A DNA stretch of 64,000 nucleotides from MA-ANB-1 sp965216445 (GCA_965216445.1 OZ244166.1:1922001-1986000), one strand, 5' to 3'; counted from the first letter of the stretch, positions 18,121 to 27,225 are shown. A program made the numbers and translations. Notes: a model not told the origin generated them from the sequence alone.

Positions 18121-18918
18121 CTATGCGGGGAACATCTTGGCCCACCGCTCCGCAGACGCTTGGTCGACCGGCCAGAACGTCTCCAGACGAAGCTCAGCCA
18201 AGGTGAGATCGTGGGCGTCGCCGATTATGGCGATCGTCGTGAACAGCGACACCGGCTCGTCGTCGATGATGTAAGTCGACGGTACGAGCAGGTCAGTTCC
18301 CTCACCCAAATGCGGTTGGCGTTGCAGCTCCTCAACTTCGGGATACTCGAGGACCTCCGCGAGCAGTTCCTGAATTGAACCGTCGGAGGGGTACGTGCCG
18401 GCATCACGCCGCAAGCGACGCAACAGTGCAGCTGCGGTGACTTCCCAGTCGACCATGTGAGGCCGTAGACCTTCGGGATGGAAGTTCACCCGCATCACGT
18501 TGAGTGGAGGTTCGCCCGCGAGTGGTGATCCAGCCAGGAGTTTCGACGCAAACGACATTGTCGCCTCGTTGGCAGCGACGACATTCCATTGCCTATCAAC
18601 CACCAACGCCATGTACGGCATATGTGCCTGGAGCATGAACTGGAGGACCTCGGAAATCGCATCGAGTTCTTCGAGCGGGGTTTCGCTGAACCTCGGCGCG
18701 TATCCGGCCGCTGTGAGGAGCAGGTTTTGCTCACGAGGGGGGACCTCAAGGATCGTGCCGAGGTGGACCACCATCTCCCTGCTTGGCTGAGAGCGCCCGG
18801 TCTCGATAAAGCTGATGTGTCGCTGAGAGACTTCGGCTCGAACCGCCAGGTCGAGCTGACTCAACCCACGCAAACCTCGCCAGTCCTTCAGCTGTTCTCC
18901 GAATCCCGTGGTCGCCAT
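18121..18918 (-). CDS. XRE-family regulator with MmyB-like ligand domain
   Basis: A 265-residue protein. The N-terminal helix-turn-helix (residues 8-65) includes GLSQLDLAVRAEVSQRHISF and IETGRSQPSREM. From about residue 95 follows the MmyB-type PAS-like domain (ALVVDRQWNVVAANEA) known from antibiotic-cluster and fatty-acid-binding XRE regulators. Proteins of this type usually regulate the divergent neighbour, here the membrane protein/SRPBCC pair. A perfect palindrome in the shared intergenic space is its likely operator. Confidence 0.9.
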   Translation of the reverse strand: MATTGFGEQLKDWRGLRGLSQLDLAVRAEVSQRHISFIETGRSQPSREMVVHLGTILEVPPREQNLLLTAAGYAPRFSETPLEELDAISEVLQFMLQAHMPYMALVVDRQWNVVAANEATMSFASKLLAGSPLAGEPPLNVMRVNFHPEGLRPHMVDWEVTAAALLRRLRRDAGTYPSDGSIQELLAEVLEYPEVEELQRQPHLGEGTDLLVPSTYIIDDEPVSLFTTIAIIGDAHDLTLAELRLETFWPVDQASAERWAKMFPA

Positions 18919-18954
18919 CGACCCGGATCCTATGTGATGTTGTGTCCAGAGACG

Positions 18955-18971
18955 ATTACCTAACAGGTAAT
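18955..18971. promoter_or_regulatory. Likely operator of the XRE/MmyB regulator
   Basis: ATTACCT-AAC-AGGTAAT is a perfect 7-bp inverted repeat with a 3-bp centre, located 37 bases before the regulator gene and 49 before the divergent membrane-protein gene. Confidence 0.6.
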
Positions 18972-19019
18972 TGAGGTGATGAACGTGGCGTCAGATGATG
19001 GTCGAGAAAGGAGACAAAA

Positions 19020-19400
19020 ATGCAAGCCAACCTTCTCATTCGAACACTCAACGCGAACGCTGCGTTCAGCACCGCGACTGGCATCGTTCTGATCGCAGCT
19101 GCAGCACCAATTGCTGACTGGGCCGGCATCCCCGCTTGGATCCCAGTCGTTCTCGGTGCGGGCCTACTGCCGTTTGCTGCTTTCGTCCGACGGGCCGCAC
19201 GCAAGCTTCACCGAGAGTCGGTCATGTGGGTTCTGGCAGCCGACGTGGCTTGGGTTGTCGGAGTGGCGGTTTTGGCGATGGCCGCACCGAGCGCCATCAG
19301 CACCGCCAGCCTGTGGGCACTGATCGCAATCACAATTGCGGTTGCGGCATTCGCGGGCCTGGAACTCATGGGGCTGCGCAAGATCGGAGCCACAATATGA
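19020..19400 (+). CDS. Small four-helix membrane protein
   Basis: A 126-residue protein with four hydrophobic segments (about residues 15-33, 38-55, 68-88 and 95-115) and an arginine-rich loop RRAARKLHRE between the second and third. AAAGGAG precedes the ATG. It overlaps the SRPBCC gene by ATGA. I recognise no named family. The palindrome upstream and the divergent XRE/MmyB gene suggest ligand-dependent expression. Confidence 0.75.
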   Translation: MQANLLIRTLNANAAFSTATGIVLIAAAAPIADWAGIPAWIPVVLGAGLLPFAAFVRRAARKLHRESVMWVLAADVAWVVGVAVLAMAAPSAISTASLWALIAITIAVAAFAGLELMGLRKIGATI

Positions 19401-19876
19401 GCACGTTCAGCATCGAACGCAGCCTTGTCATCGAGGCACCTCTTTCTGATGTTTGGAACGTTGTCGCCGACCTGAACGGGTACGCCGATCACGTCGACGG
19501 TTTGCAAGAAACCGCTGTTATATCCGGGGACGGACCGGGCGTAAGGCGGCGATGTGTTGATGTCTCGGGAAACGACTGGGAGGAGACCTGCGTTCTCTGG
19601 GAACCTGAACAGCGTTACGTCGTCGATGTGGATGTTTCCACCTATCCGGCCTCATATCGCGCCATGTTCAAGGAGTTCAAGGGGACTTGGAGCACCAAGC
19701 CAGTCGACAACGGTACAGAGGTAACAATCCGCTTCGACGCCGAACTCCGCTCCATACCCGGCCTTTCCCAGCTGGTTAAACGACTGACCGACCAAACACG
19801 ATCGGATCTAGACAAGACATTGGCCAGCTATGCGGATGCCGCGGCCGGAAGAAGTCGCTTCCAACAACCCACTTAG
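19397..19876 (+). CDS. SRPBCC-fold protein (polyketide cyclase/START-like)
   Basis: A 159-residue protein starting FSIERSLVIEAPLSDVWNVV, the typical first strand and helix of the SRPBCC fold, and ending in a long amphipathic helix (LKRLTDQTRSDLDKTL-like, residues 125-150) that closes the hydrophobic pocket. The family binds lipids, polyketides or other hydrophobic ligands. I use the ATG at 19397, which overlaps the preceding gene, rather than the longer frame that starts inside it. It is probably co-expressed with the membrane protein. Confidence 0.85.
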   Translation: MSTFSIERSLVIEAPLSDVWNVVADLNGYADHVDGLQETAVISGDGPGVRRRCVDVSGNDWEETCVLWEPEQRYVVDVDVSTYPASYRAMFKEFKGTWSTKPVDNGTEVTIRFDAELRSIPGLSQLVKRLTDQTRSDLDKTLASYADAAAGRSRFQQPT

Positions 19877-19879
19877 GCC

Positions 19880-20632
19880 TCAATTCTCAATCCTGTTTGT
19901 CAGCAGCAGCCAGAGACCAAGCCAACCCTCGCCGATCATAGAAGGAAGCGCAATGGCGACAAGGAACAGGTTTGCTACAGATTGGTAGTCGCCAAGAAGA
20001 CCTTGTGCGACTGTGTCGAAGACGTAGGCGAAGCCCGCGACGATCAACACATAACCGAGTGCCTTGGCGACCCACCCGGACCTGATGATGAGCACGCCAA
20101 GCAATGCCAGATGGACACCGAAGGCGGTAAGCCCAACGAGCCAAGTCGACTCGAAGGATGCGAGCTCGATCATCGTTTGCGCGTTGACTTGCTCAGACGT
20201 CAGAAACCCAAAGGATTCGCTGCCAAGGAGCTGAAGCACCTGGAACATCGAAACCAGTGCGACTCCGAGGATTGCGGTATAGATGAGCCGAAACCAGGCG
20301 GTCGCCGCAGAGATATCGGGATTCACTGGGCGAAAGACGACGTGCAGCGCCCAGGCAATTACGACATCGAGGAGGAAGATGACAACGAATGCAATCAGAC
20401 CCATGCGGAACAGTCCGATCGATTCGCTGATGTTGGCGACGGTTGACACTGCATTTCCTGATTCGATGAGGCTTTCTCTCACCACAAAGTTGGCGAATAT
20501 CGCCAGCACGAACATGGCGAGATAAGAGACGCCTGCAATTCGAGCGGCCCGGCGTCGTGGGTAGCCATTTGGTCGATCACTCCCCGAAAGCGGGGCTACG
20601 GGTTCAGTACGCTGTTTTGCTGTTGTAGTCAT
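19880..20632 (-). CDS. DUF4386 membrane protein
   Basis: A 250-residue protein with six membrane helices. The start (RRAARIAGVSYLAMFVLAIF) and the motif WALHVVFRPVNPDISAATAW match DUF4386, a family of unknown function common in actinobacteria. It converges with the SRPBCC gene and is divergent from a TetR regulator, which most likely represses it through the pair of palindromes between them. Confidence 0.85.
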   Translation of the reverse strand: MTTTAKQRTEPVAPLSGSDRPNGYPRRRAARIAGVSYLAMFVLAIFANFVVRESLIESGNAVSTVANISESIGLFRMGLIAFVVIFLLDVVIAWALHVVFRPVNPDISAATAWFRLIYTAILGVALVSMFQVLQLLGSESFGFLTSEQVNAQTMIELASFESTWLVGLTAFGVHLALLGVLIIRSGWVAKALGYVLIVAGFAYVFDTVAQGLLGDYQSVANLFLVAIALPSMIGEGWLGLWLLLTNRIEN

Positions 20633-20653
20633 TGGTTTCTCCGATTCTCCTAG

Positions 20654-20701
20654 TCGTACTTAGTACGATTTGTGTTGTCAAAGGTACCCGTACTTAGTAC
20701 G
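20654..20701. promoter_or_regulatory. Two TetR-type palindromic operators
   Basis: TCGTACTTAGTACGA (20654-20668) is a perfect 7-bp inverted repeat around one base. CGTACTTAGTACG recurs at 20689-20701. The centres are 34 bp apart, between the divergent DUF4386 and TetR genes. The first site is 22 bases from the DUF4386 start. Confidence 0.75.
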
Positions 20702-20728
20702 ATTGTCAAAACCCAGGAAAAGGAACCC

Positions 20729-21382
20729 ATGCCAGAGCGCACACAACGATCGACTTTGTCTGAACGAAGGGTGCTCGAAGCAGCAGTCGAACTCGCCGAC
20801 GAGATCGGTATCGAAGCGCTCACGATCCGCAAGCTCGCCGACAAGCTCGATGTGGGCGCCATGACGATCTATCACTATGTCGCCTCCAAGGAGGAGATCG
20901 TGGATGGAATGGTCGAGATCGTGTTCGCCGAGATCGAACTCCCGCCGGCAGACATGGACTGGAAACTGGCAATACGCAAAAGGTGTGTCTCGGCCCGTAT
21001 GGTGCTCAACCGGCACCCATGGGCCGCCCCGCTGATGGAGTCACGGCTCTCCCCCGGTCCGGCCAATCTCGGCCATCACGATGCCGTTATCGGTTGCCTT
21101 CGACGCGGCGGACTGCCTATTGAGATGGCCGCCCACGCCTATGCGATCCTCGACGCCTTTGTCTATGGCTTTGCTTTCGAAGAAGCCAATCTCCCCGGGA
21201 CGAGTGGCGAGCAGTTCGTCCAGGTAGCTGAACAAATGGCGACCCAATTCCCATCGGAGGAATACCCCCACCTCGCCGAGCTGACACTCGAGCATGTCCT
21301 CAAGCCTGGCTACGACTTCGGCGATTCCTTCGAGTTCGGCCTCGATCTGATCATCGGTGGGATTGCAAGCTCCAGCGGGTAA
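20729..21382 (+). CDS. TetR-family repressor
   Basis: A 217-residue repressor. The N-terminal HTH (residues 13-58) includes LTIRKLADKLDVGAMTIYHY, and the C-terminal part resembles the TetR_C domain of tetracycline-repressor-like proteins. I chose the ATG at 20729 with AAAAGGAA upstream, because the longer frame begins inside the operator. It probably controls itself and the divergent DUF4386 gene. Confidence 0.9.
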   Translation: MPERTQRSTLSERRVLEAAVELADEIGIEALTIRKLADKLDVGAMTIYHYVASKEEIVDGMVEIVFAEIELPPADMDWKLAIRKRCVSARMVLNRHPWAAPLMESRLSPGPANLGHHDAVIGCLRRGGLPIEMAAHAYAILDAFVYGFAFEEANLPGTSGEQFVQVAEQMATQFPSEEYPHLAELTLEHVLKPGYDFGDSFEFGLDLIIGGIASSSG

Positions 21383-21454
21383 GCATCCAAACCAAGAGGT
21401 GTCCGCTCAGCCAATTCCAGAGCCCGGCGGTTCCTACCAGCGGAGCCACGACGG

Positions 21455-23353
21455 TTAGTTGATGCGGCCACTCTGGGTGGCTTTGGAGAATCTGCCAACG
21501 GCAACTGCCATACCCACTCCTGCTCCTGCAAGTCCCAGGGCCATGATGACGGCAACCAACAAGGACGACCCTCCCGTTGACCCGGACGGCGGCCCGGCGT
21601 CGGGCAATGCTGCCAGAAGCTGTGGCGACCCACTCGAGTCGTCGCCGTCAACCGGTCCTTCGGTGACTATGACGGTTCCGACCATTCCCGGATGCAGCGT
21701 GCAGAAGTAGTCGAACGTGCCCGGGTCGACAAACGTCCACGAGAAGACATCGCCAACGGCCATGATTCCAGAGTCAAAAAGCCCTTCGGCAGTAACCGTG
21801 TGAGGCAGCTGACCGACGTTGGTCCAGATCACCTCGGTGCCGGCTTCCACGGTCAGCGCGGCTGGGTCATAGTCGAGATCGATTACCGAGACGTCGGCTG
21901 CGAGAGGTGATGCCTCATCGGTGTCGTCCCCTGTTTCGAAGGAGTCTGCACCCAAGGTGGCTGCTCCTGGATCACCAACCGGCGTGCCCCCGGAGGTCAC
22001 TGTGACCGTTCCGGCCATCCCCGGATGAATCGTGCAGACGATCTGGAAGGTCCCGGCGGCAGGGAACGTTCTGCCATAGACGTCGCCCGGCATCAGAATC
22101 CCAGAGTCGAAACCCCCGGCACTGCTGGTAACAGTGTGGGGCAGGTTCCCGTTGTTGGACCATGTGATCGTTGACCCGGCGGCCACCGTGATGCCTCCGG
22201 GGCTGTAGAAGTTGTCACCGATTTCGACATCACCCGCTCCACCCGAGCTGCCCGAGCCCGGCGGTGGAGAAGGTGGGTTCACACCCGGATCAGGCTCCTC
22301 TGGTGGCGGAGGAGGATCTCCATCGGCGTTGGCGACCAGCACCGTGGCGACCATCTCCGGGTGGATCGTGCAGAAGTAGTTATAGGTTCCCGACGTATTG
22401 AACGTTCGGGAATACGACTCTCCGCTCGCCAGTATCCCCGAGTCAAACCCGCCTGCCGTGGCGGTCACTGTGTGGGGTAGCGACCCGGTATTCGACCAGG
22501 TCACCGAGCTTCCCTCCACCAACGTCACCGTCGTCGGTGTGAATCCGTTGTCGAAGATGGTGACATCGCCCGATGTCGGAGGTGGCGGAGGCGGTGGAGG
22601 TGGCGGAGGCGGTGGAGGTGGGGGCGGCGGAGGCGGTGGAGGTGGGTCGTCCGGGTCGCCCGAAGTGACACTTATGGTGCCAACCATTTCGGGGTGGAGC
22701 TCGCAGAAGTAGGTGAAGCTGCCAACGGCGTCGAAGGAGCGTGTGTAAGTGCCGCCGGTGTCGAATATCCCCGAGTCGAACAGCCCACCGGTATCGGTAA
22801 CGGTATGAGCTCTGTCGTCGACGTTGGACCACGTGACGGTGCTGCCGACGGAGACCGTTATTGCCGGCGGCACAAAAGCGCTATCGATGATGCTGACTGT
22901 TGTGTCACCACCCGGAGGCTCTGGAGTCCCATCGTCGGACACGATGATCGTCCCGAAATACGAGGAGTCCTCGTCGTTGCGATCGTCGAGATAGCTGTAT
23001 GTTCCTTCGGCGGTGAACGCCATGGAAAACGACTCTCCGGGCTCGATGTTTCCGGAGTCGAACTCCGCGGGACCCGAAACTGAACGCATCCGATGCTTCT
23101 CGTCGTCTTCGTTGATCCACGTGACAGTTGTTCCGGAGGCAATGGTCACCGTGGCGGGTTCGAGGGTGTTGGTGATGGTTACCGTCACCGGCGAGGCGGC
23201 GAGCGCGGCGGGTACGACACTGGTGAAGAACGAGATTGCAAAAGCCAATGCTCCAATTGAGAGCGTTCGCAAATAGGATCCCCGGCCTCGAGACGCTATC
23301 CCTGGTCGATCTATCGCGGCCCGGCTGTGCCAACCCCCGCCTTTCCTCGCCAT
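21455..23353 (-). CDS. Surface protein with five cupredoxin-like domains and polyproline linker
   Basis: A 632-residue protein. After a long charged N-region and hydrophobic signal (LSIGALAFAISFF) come five repeats of about 80-90 residues. Repeats 2 to 5 have the blue-copper ligands: an early His in PHTVT or AHTVT, then the FxYFCxxHPxM pattern (fourth repeat: IVCTIHPGM). Repeat 1 has His in KHRMRS but lacks the Cys-His-Met cluster and probably binds no copper. About 25 consecutive prolines separate repeats 2 and 3. The C-terminus has one membrane helix (residues about 598-620) and a short basic tail. It is probably wall-spanning, carrying electrons or storing copper. Confidence 0.88.
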   Translation of the reverse strand: MARKGGGWHSRAAIDRPGIASRGRGSYLRTLSIGALAFAISFFTSVVPAALAASPVTVTITNTLEPATVTIASGTTVTWINEDDEKHRMRSVSGPAEFDSGNIEPGESFSMAFTAEGTYSYLDDRNDEDSSYFGTIIVSDDGTPEPPGGDTTVSIIDSAFVPPAITVSVGSTVTWSNVDDRAHTVTDTGGLFDSGIFDTGGTYTRSFDAVGSFTYFCELHPEMVGTISVTSGDPDDPPPPPPPPPPPPPPPPPPPPPPPTSGDVTIFDNGFTPTTVTLVEGSSVTWSNTGSLPHTVTATAGGFDSGILASGESYSRTFNTSGTYNYFCTIHPEMVATVLVANADGDPPPPPEEPDPGVNPPSPPPGSGSSGGAGDVEIGDNFYSPGGITVAAGSTITWSNNGNLPHTVTSSAGGFDSGILMPGDVYGRTFPAAGTFQIVCTIHPGMAGTVTVTSGGTPVGDPGAATLGADSFETGDDTDEASPLAADVSVIDLDYDPAALTVEAGTEVIWTNVGQLPHTVTAEGLFDSGIMAVGDVFSWTFVDPGTFDYFCTLHPGMVGTVIVTEGPVDGDDSSGSPQLLAALPDAGPPSGSTGGSSLLVAVIMALGLAGAGVGMAVAVGRFSKATQSGRIN

Positions 23354-23488
23354 CGCTTGATTTCTCCTGGTAGCTACTCGGGCCAGAGTCGCACGCTCGA
23401 CCTTATGGGGGCTTCAGGAAAACCTTAAGAACTCGTCAAGGACCTGGTTTCTTCATCAGTTCCCAAATCCGACGAGTACAAGCACCTA

Positions 23489-24391
23489 TCAGGATCGGAA
23501 ACGATCGAACGGCTCCAGGACGATGCCAGCTTCGTCAACGGCACCTGCTACCCGCTCAGCTATAGGACGGAAATCCAATTCAGACGCATCTTGCATTGGG
23601 TCATAACCCAGTCGATCCAAAGCATCTGTGAATCGAACACCATCGGGATCGACAGCACCCAACTCCTCCCATCCAAGAGGGGTTGCAACGGGAGCGCCAG
23701 CTCTGGCCCGCAGTGACCACGGCACCACCGATGTGGAGTAGGGAGCGTTCCGCAACCAGTCGACAAATACCCTCCCCTTTCGCTCAACCTTCTTGAACTC
23801 GAGGGTCATGAGATCCGGGTGGGCAGCCGCAGCCAGCGCTGCCACGCCTCGAGCCAGGTTGGCAATCTCATGTGAATACAACGACGCGTCGGATCGTGCT
23901 CGCAGGTGGTAACCGTTCGATCCAGAAGTCATCAGAAAGCTCGCGATACCAAACGCTTCGAGAATCGACCGCAGCTGACGCGCGGCCTCTTTGACCAGTT
24001 CTGGCGTTCCCGGCTCTGGGTCGAGATCCCAGATCACCCAGTCGGGTTCGGTTGGATTGGTGACCGTGGATGGAGGCACGTGGAAGGTGATGACCCCGAG
24101 GTTGGCGAACGCGGGAACCGCATGGCGACCGGCCAAAACCGGGTACTCAGTGATACCGCCGTCTTTCGGTACCCGGTGCCTTGAAACCAGGTCTTCCTTG
24201 AAGTGGCTCGGAGCATTCTTTTGCATGAAGCCCTTTTCGCCGATGCCCTTCGGGTACCGCTCGACGGTCAGCGCCCTGTTTTCGAGGTAAGGCCACATCG
24301 CTTCACTAACAGCCTCGTAGTAGGCCACCACCTCACCTTTTGTGATGCCATCCTCGGGGTAGACGACACGTTGGGCGCTGCTCACTTCCAC
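23489..24391 (-). CDS. LigD-type primase/polymerase domain protein
   Basis: A 300-residue stand-alone polymerase domain of the ligase D family. WVIWDLDPEPG holds the catalytic DxD metal ligands, TSGSNGYHLRAR matches the SGxxGxH nucleotide motif, and VFVDWLRNAPYSTSVVPWSLRAR carries the third acidic residue and family end. Such proteins add nucleotides, often ribonucleotides, during non-homologous end joining. No ligase or Ku gene is visible nearby. Initiation is at GTG. It lies tail-to-head after the cupredoxin gene with about 130 bases between. Confidence 0.9.
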   Translation of the reverse strand: MEVSSAQRVVYPEDGITKGEVVAYYEAVSEAMWPYLENRALTVERYPKGIGEKGFMQKNAPSHFKEDLVSRHRVPKDGGITEYPVLAGRHAVPAFANLGVITFHVPPSTVTNPTEPDWVIWDLDPEPGTPELVKEAARQLRSILEAFGIASFLMTSGSNGYHLRARSDASLYSHEIANLARGVAALAAAAHPDLMTLEFKKVERKGRVFVDWLRNAPYSTSVVPWSLRARAGAPVATPLGWEELGAVDPDGVRFTDALDRLGYDPMQDASELDFRPIAERVAGAVDEAGIVLEPFDRFRS

Positions 24392-24433
24392 GTCCCGAGA
24401 GCCTACGCCGCCTAACAGCAGCTTCGAAACGGT

Positions 24434-26575
24434 TCAGGCACCAACCAGTGCTTCAGGGGTTTTATCAGACTCGCGGAGGCCTTCTCTGCCCAGGAGCGCG
24501 GGGACGACAATGAGCGTAGATATCCCTGCGGTGATCATCGATACCCACATGATCATGGAGACTTGGGCGTGGATCTTCAGTGGGGACAACCACAGGGCGG
24601 TGAGTGCGACAGCGATACCGAGAGCATTGGCCGCGATCGGACGTCCAGCCCGGTCGATAGCTCGGAAGACATAACCCGGTCCCTCTTTTCGGGCGTTGTC
24701 GATGGCGGCGATGTAGTGGATGGCATAGTCGATACCCACACCGAGGACAATGCTCGAGACAACAGCAGTGAGCAAGTTGAGCTGGATGCCGGAGATGGCA
24801 ACGAATCCGAGCAGTACTGCCACCGTCATCGTGATCGGCACTAATGCAACGAGGGTTTCCCGGATGCGGCGATATGCCACGAATAACAGCAAAGTCAGCA
24901 GAGCGTAAGCCACACCTAGCGACGTGGCCTGGGCCCGGAGGACAAGACGAGCGATCTCATCCCAGACCACCGTCATCCCGGTGAGTGTTCTCACCTGTTC
25001 GTCGGATTCAACGAATTCGAGCCAGGTCGAAACGTCCTCGCTCTCAAAATCGGCCGGGAGGAGCATGAAACGCATCCCGTCCGGGCTAACCATCTCACCC
25101 AGCGGCAGCTGTAAGTCGCCCGATTGGAGGTCAGCCAGAGCTTCGGGCCCGAAGCTGTCAATGAGATCGACAGGAGAGAACACAACTCGGACACCGGGCA
25201 AATCCCCAAGCTCGGCAGACGCCTGGCGGATGGCTTCAACCGAGCCTCCGGGGTTCTCTGGATCGAAGACGAATTCACCAATCAGGGGCGTCGCACCACC
25301 GAACAGCTCCTCGGTCTGTTCGAAGGCTTGCCGCACTGGATCGTCGTCTTTAAAGAAGAACAGTTGGTCGGAACTGACCTCAAGCTGCGGAATAGCAAAA
25401 GCCGCGAAGGCAACCACGACAACAGTGATCACCAGGGCGGGGACCCGGGTCCGTACCAAGCCTTTGATGGCTGCTGTGACACGCGGCCCCAATAGGGCAT
25501 CGTGATGTGTCGATTTGATGTCAAGTCGACTCAACAACGCGGGGAGGGAGAAGAATGAAATGACGCCAGCGAAGCCGATTCCGATCGCGGAGAAGAGACC
25601 GAGCTGACGGATCGGCTCAACATCGGTGACCAGCAGCGAGAGAAATCCTGCGGCAGTGCTGATGGTGGTGAGGATCATCGGAACTCCGACCTGACGTAGC
25701 GCGGAGGTGACCCTCTCCACCGACGACCCTGCCCTGTCGGACTCATCCTGGAAGTGGGCGACGAAGTGGAGTCCGTCCGCTGAGCCCATAACGATCACGA
25801 AGATCGGCACGATCACCGTCACGATGTCGACTTCGTTGCCGAGTCCGAATATGAGCCCGAACGTCCATATCGACCCGAGAACGGCGGGGACAATAGCCAG
25901 GATGCTGAGCTTGCGGTCACCGATGGTTGCGTAGAACGTTCCGACGAGGAGGGCGATGACGACCGGCGGGATGATCAGGATGAACCAGCCCAACAAGTCG
26001 AGCACGCTCGAGAAGATCACCGGATTACCGGAGAAGACAAGTTCGAGGCCGTCGAATTCAACCTCGGTGACTGCCCTCGCCGCAGCTGTGGCGTCCTCAC
26101 CGGGGGTGACGATGATCAAGCTATGACGTCCGTCCTCACTGAGCAACAGATCTGACACCGGACTCTGATCGAGCAGTTGCGACACCGCTAAATCCGGCAA
26201 TGACTCGATCATCCCCACATCGATGGGTTCGCCAGTTAATGGGTTGGCTTCGGGTACGACAGCTGCCACCGAATCGACGCCTTCGACTTCCTTCAACAAG
26301 TCTCGAAGCTGAGCGAGGAGAGCCAGGTTGGCTGGGTTTGTGAAGGTCTCACCGTCGGGAAGCGAGGCAACGACGTTGATTGGATCCCGCGACTCATACT
26401 TCGCCTGGAGAGCCGCAAACTCCTCACCTACCTCGTTGCCCTCCAGGAGGAACGAGGACACATCGGCATTGAACGAGACCCGGAACAGCATCCCGATCGC
26501 CAACAGGGTGATGACTCCGGTGAGCGCGAGCACCACCTTGGACCGCTCGACGATGAATCTGGCAATGGTGTTCAT
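24434..26575 (-). CDS. MMPL/RND-superfamily transporter
   Basis: A 713-residue transporter with the two-fold RND layout: a first helix (VLALTGVITLLAIG), an outer domain (residues 35-185), five helices with GSADGLHFVAHFQDE, a second outer domain (385-520), and the last helix bundle with VLGVGIDYAIHYIAAI. MMPL proteins export lipids or hydrophobic compounds using proton motive force. It is divergent from a TetR regulator sharing a short promoter region. A truncated second copy lies at 38.5-39.2 kb. Confidence 0.93.
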   Translation of the reverse strand: MNTIARFIVERSKVVLALTGVITLLAIGMLFRVSFNADVSSFLLEGNEVGEEFAALQAKYESRDPINVVASLPDGETFTNPANLALLAQLRDLLKEVEGVDSVAAVVPEANPLTGEPIDVGMIESLPDLAVSQLLDQSPVSDLLLSEDGRHSLIIVTPGEDATAAARAVTEVEFDGLELVFSGNPVIFSSVLDLLGWFILIIPPVVIALLVGTFYATIGDRKLSILAIVPAVLGSIWTFGLIFGLGNEVDIVTVIVPIFVIVMGSADGLHFVAHFQDESDRAGSSVERVTSALRQVGVPMILTTISTAAGFLSLLVTDVEPIRQLGLFSAIGIGFAGVISFFSLPALLSRLDIKSTHHDALLGPRVTAAIKGLVRTRVPALVITVVVVAFAAFAIPQLEVSSDQLFFFKDDDPVRQAFEQTEELFGGATPLIGEFVFDPENPGGSVEAIRQASAELGDLPGVRVVFSPVDLIDSFGPEALADLQSGDLQLPLGEMVSPDGMRFMLLPADFESEDVSTWLEFVESDEQVRTLTGMTVVWDEIARLVLRAQATSLGVAYALLTLLLFVAYRRIRETLVALVPITMTVAVLLGFVAISGIQLNLLTAVVSSIVLGVGIDYAIHYIAAIDNARKEGPGYVFRAIDRAGRPIAANALGIAVALTALWLSPLKIHAQVSMIMWVSMITAGISTLIVVPALLGREGLRESDKTPEALVGA

Positions 26576-26591
26576 TTGCCTCCTCGGTCCA

Positions 26592-26626
26592 TTACTCTAC
26601 AAGTGTTGAATTAATAGAGCAAGGAG
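26592..26626. promoter_or_regulatory. Conserved MMPL-TetR control region, copy 1
   Basis: The bases between the divergent transporter and regulator genes (containing ACAAGTGTTGAATTAAT) are almost identical to 39234-39268 in the second copy, while the surrounding coding sequence has drifted. This suggests conserved operator and promoter elements. It ends in AAGGAG, the regulator's ribosome-binding site. Confidence 0.5.
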
Positions 26627-26631
26627 CACAA

Positions 26632-27225
26632 GTGTCCGGATTGGGCCGAAGGCCGGGCAAACCCGACACCCGGAAAGAGATCCTGGATGCAGCACGTCAA
26701 GAGTTTGCTGCGGCCGGCTACGACGGAGCCACGATCCGAGGAATTGCCTCTGCTGCCAGCGTCGACCCGGCATTGGTCATGCATTACTTCGGCTCAAAGG
26801 ACCGGCTGTTCGCAGCATCATTGGAGTTTCCGGTCAACCCATCTGACCTGATCAAGAGAATGGCAGAGGGAGACCCTGAGGAGTTCGGCGAGAGAGTGGT
26901 TGGAACGCTGGTCGATACCTGGGACGGGATTGCCGACCGAAGCCCCCTGATCGCTGCGTTGCGTACAGCCATGGGGACGGGTCCGGTCGCCGACACGTTT
27001 CGTCAGTTTGTCACGACTTCGATCGTCGGCTCTTTCATGTCGCTGCTCGATGGCGAAGACGCTGAGTTTCGTGGAGTCCTCATCGGCAGCCAGCTGGCTG
27101 GTTTGCTCATCGCCCGGTACATCCTCGAGATCGAGCCACTGACGTCGGCGTCCAAAGAGAGCCTCGTCCAAGCCTATGGCCCCACGATTCAGCGTTATGC
27201 CTTCGGATCAGTCGCAACCCACTAG
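26632..27225 (+). CDS. TetR-family regulator, copy 1
   Basis: A 197-residue repressor with an N-terminal HTH (ATIRGIASAASVDPALVMHY, residues about 36-55) preceded by RKEILDAARQEF. The C-terminal half resembles the TetR_C_17 type with RGVLIGSQLAGLLIARY. Initiation is at GTG behind AAGGAG. It probably represses the divergent MMPL transporter. The paralogue at 39273 is highly similar over its full length. Confidence 0.92.
   Translation: MSGLGRRPGKPDTRKEILDAARQEFAAAGYDGATIRGIASAASVDPALVMHYFGSKDRLFAASLEFPVNPSDLIKRMAEGDPEEFGERVVGTLVDTWDGIADRSPLIAALRTAMGTGPVADTFRQFVTTSIVGSFMSLLDGEDAEFRGVLIGSQLAGLLIARYILEIEPLTSASKESLVQAYGPTIQRYAFGSVATH

Noticed and set aside
22398..22712. Glycine-rich plus-strand frame
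   Set aside because: It is the complement of the polyproline spacer of the cupredoxin protein.
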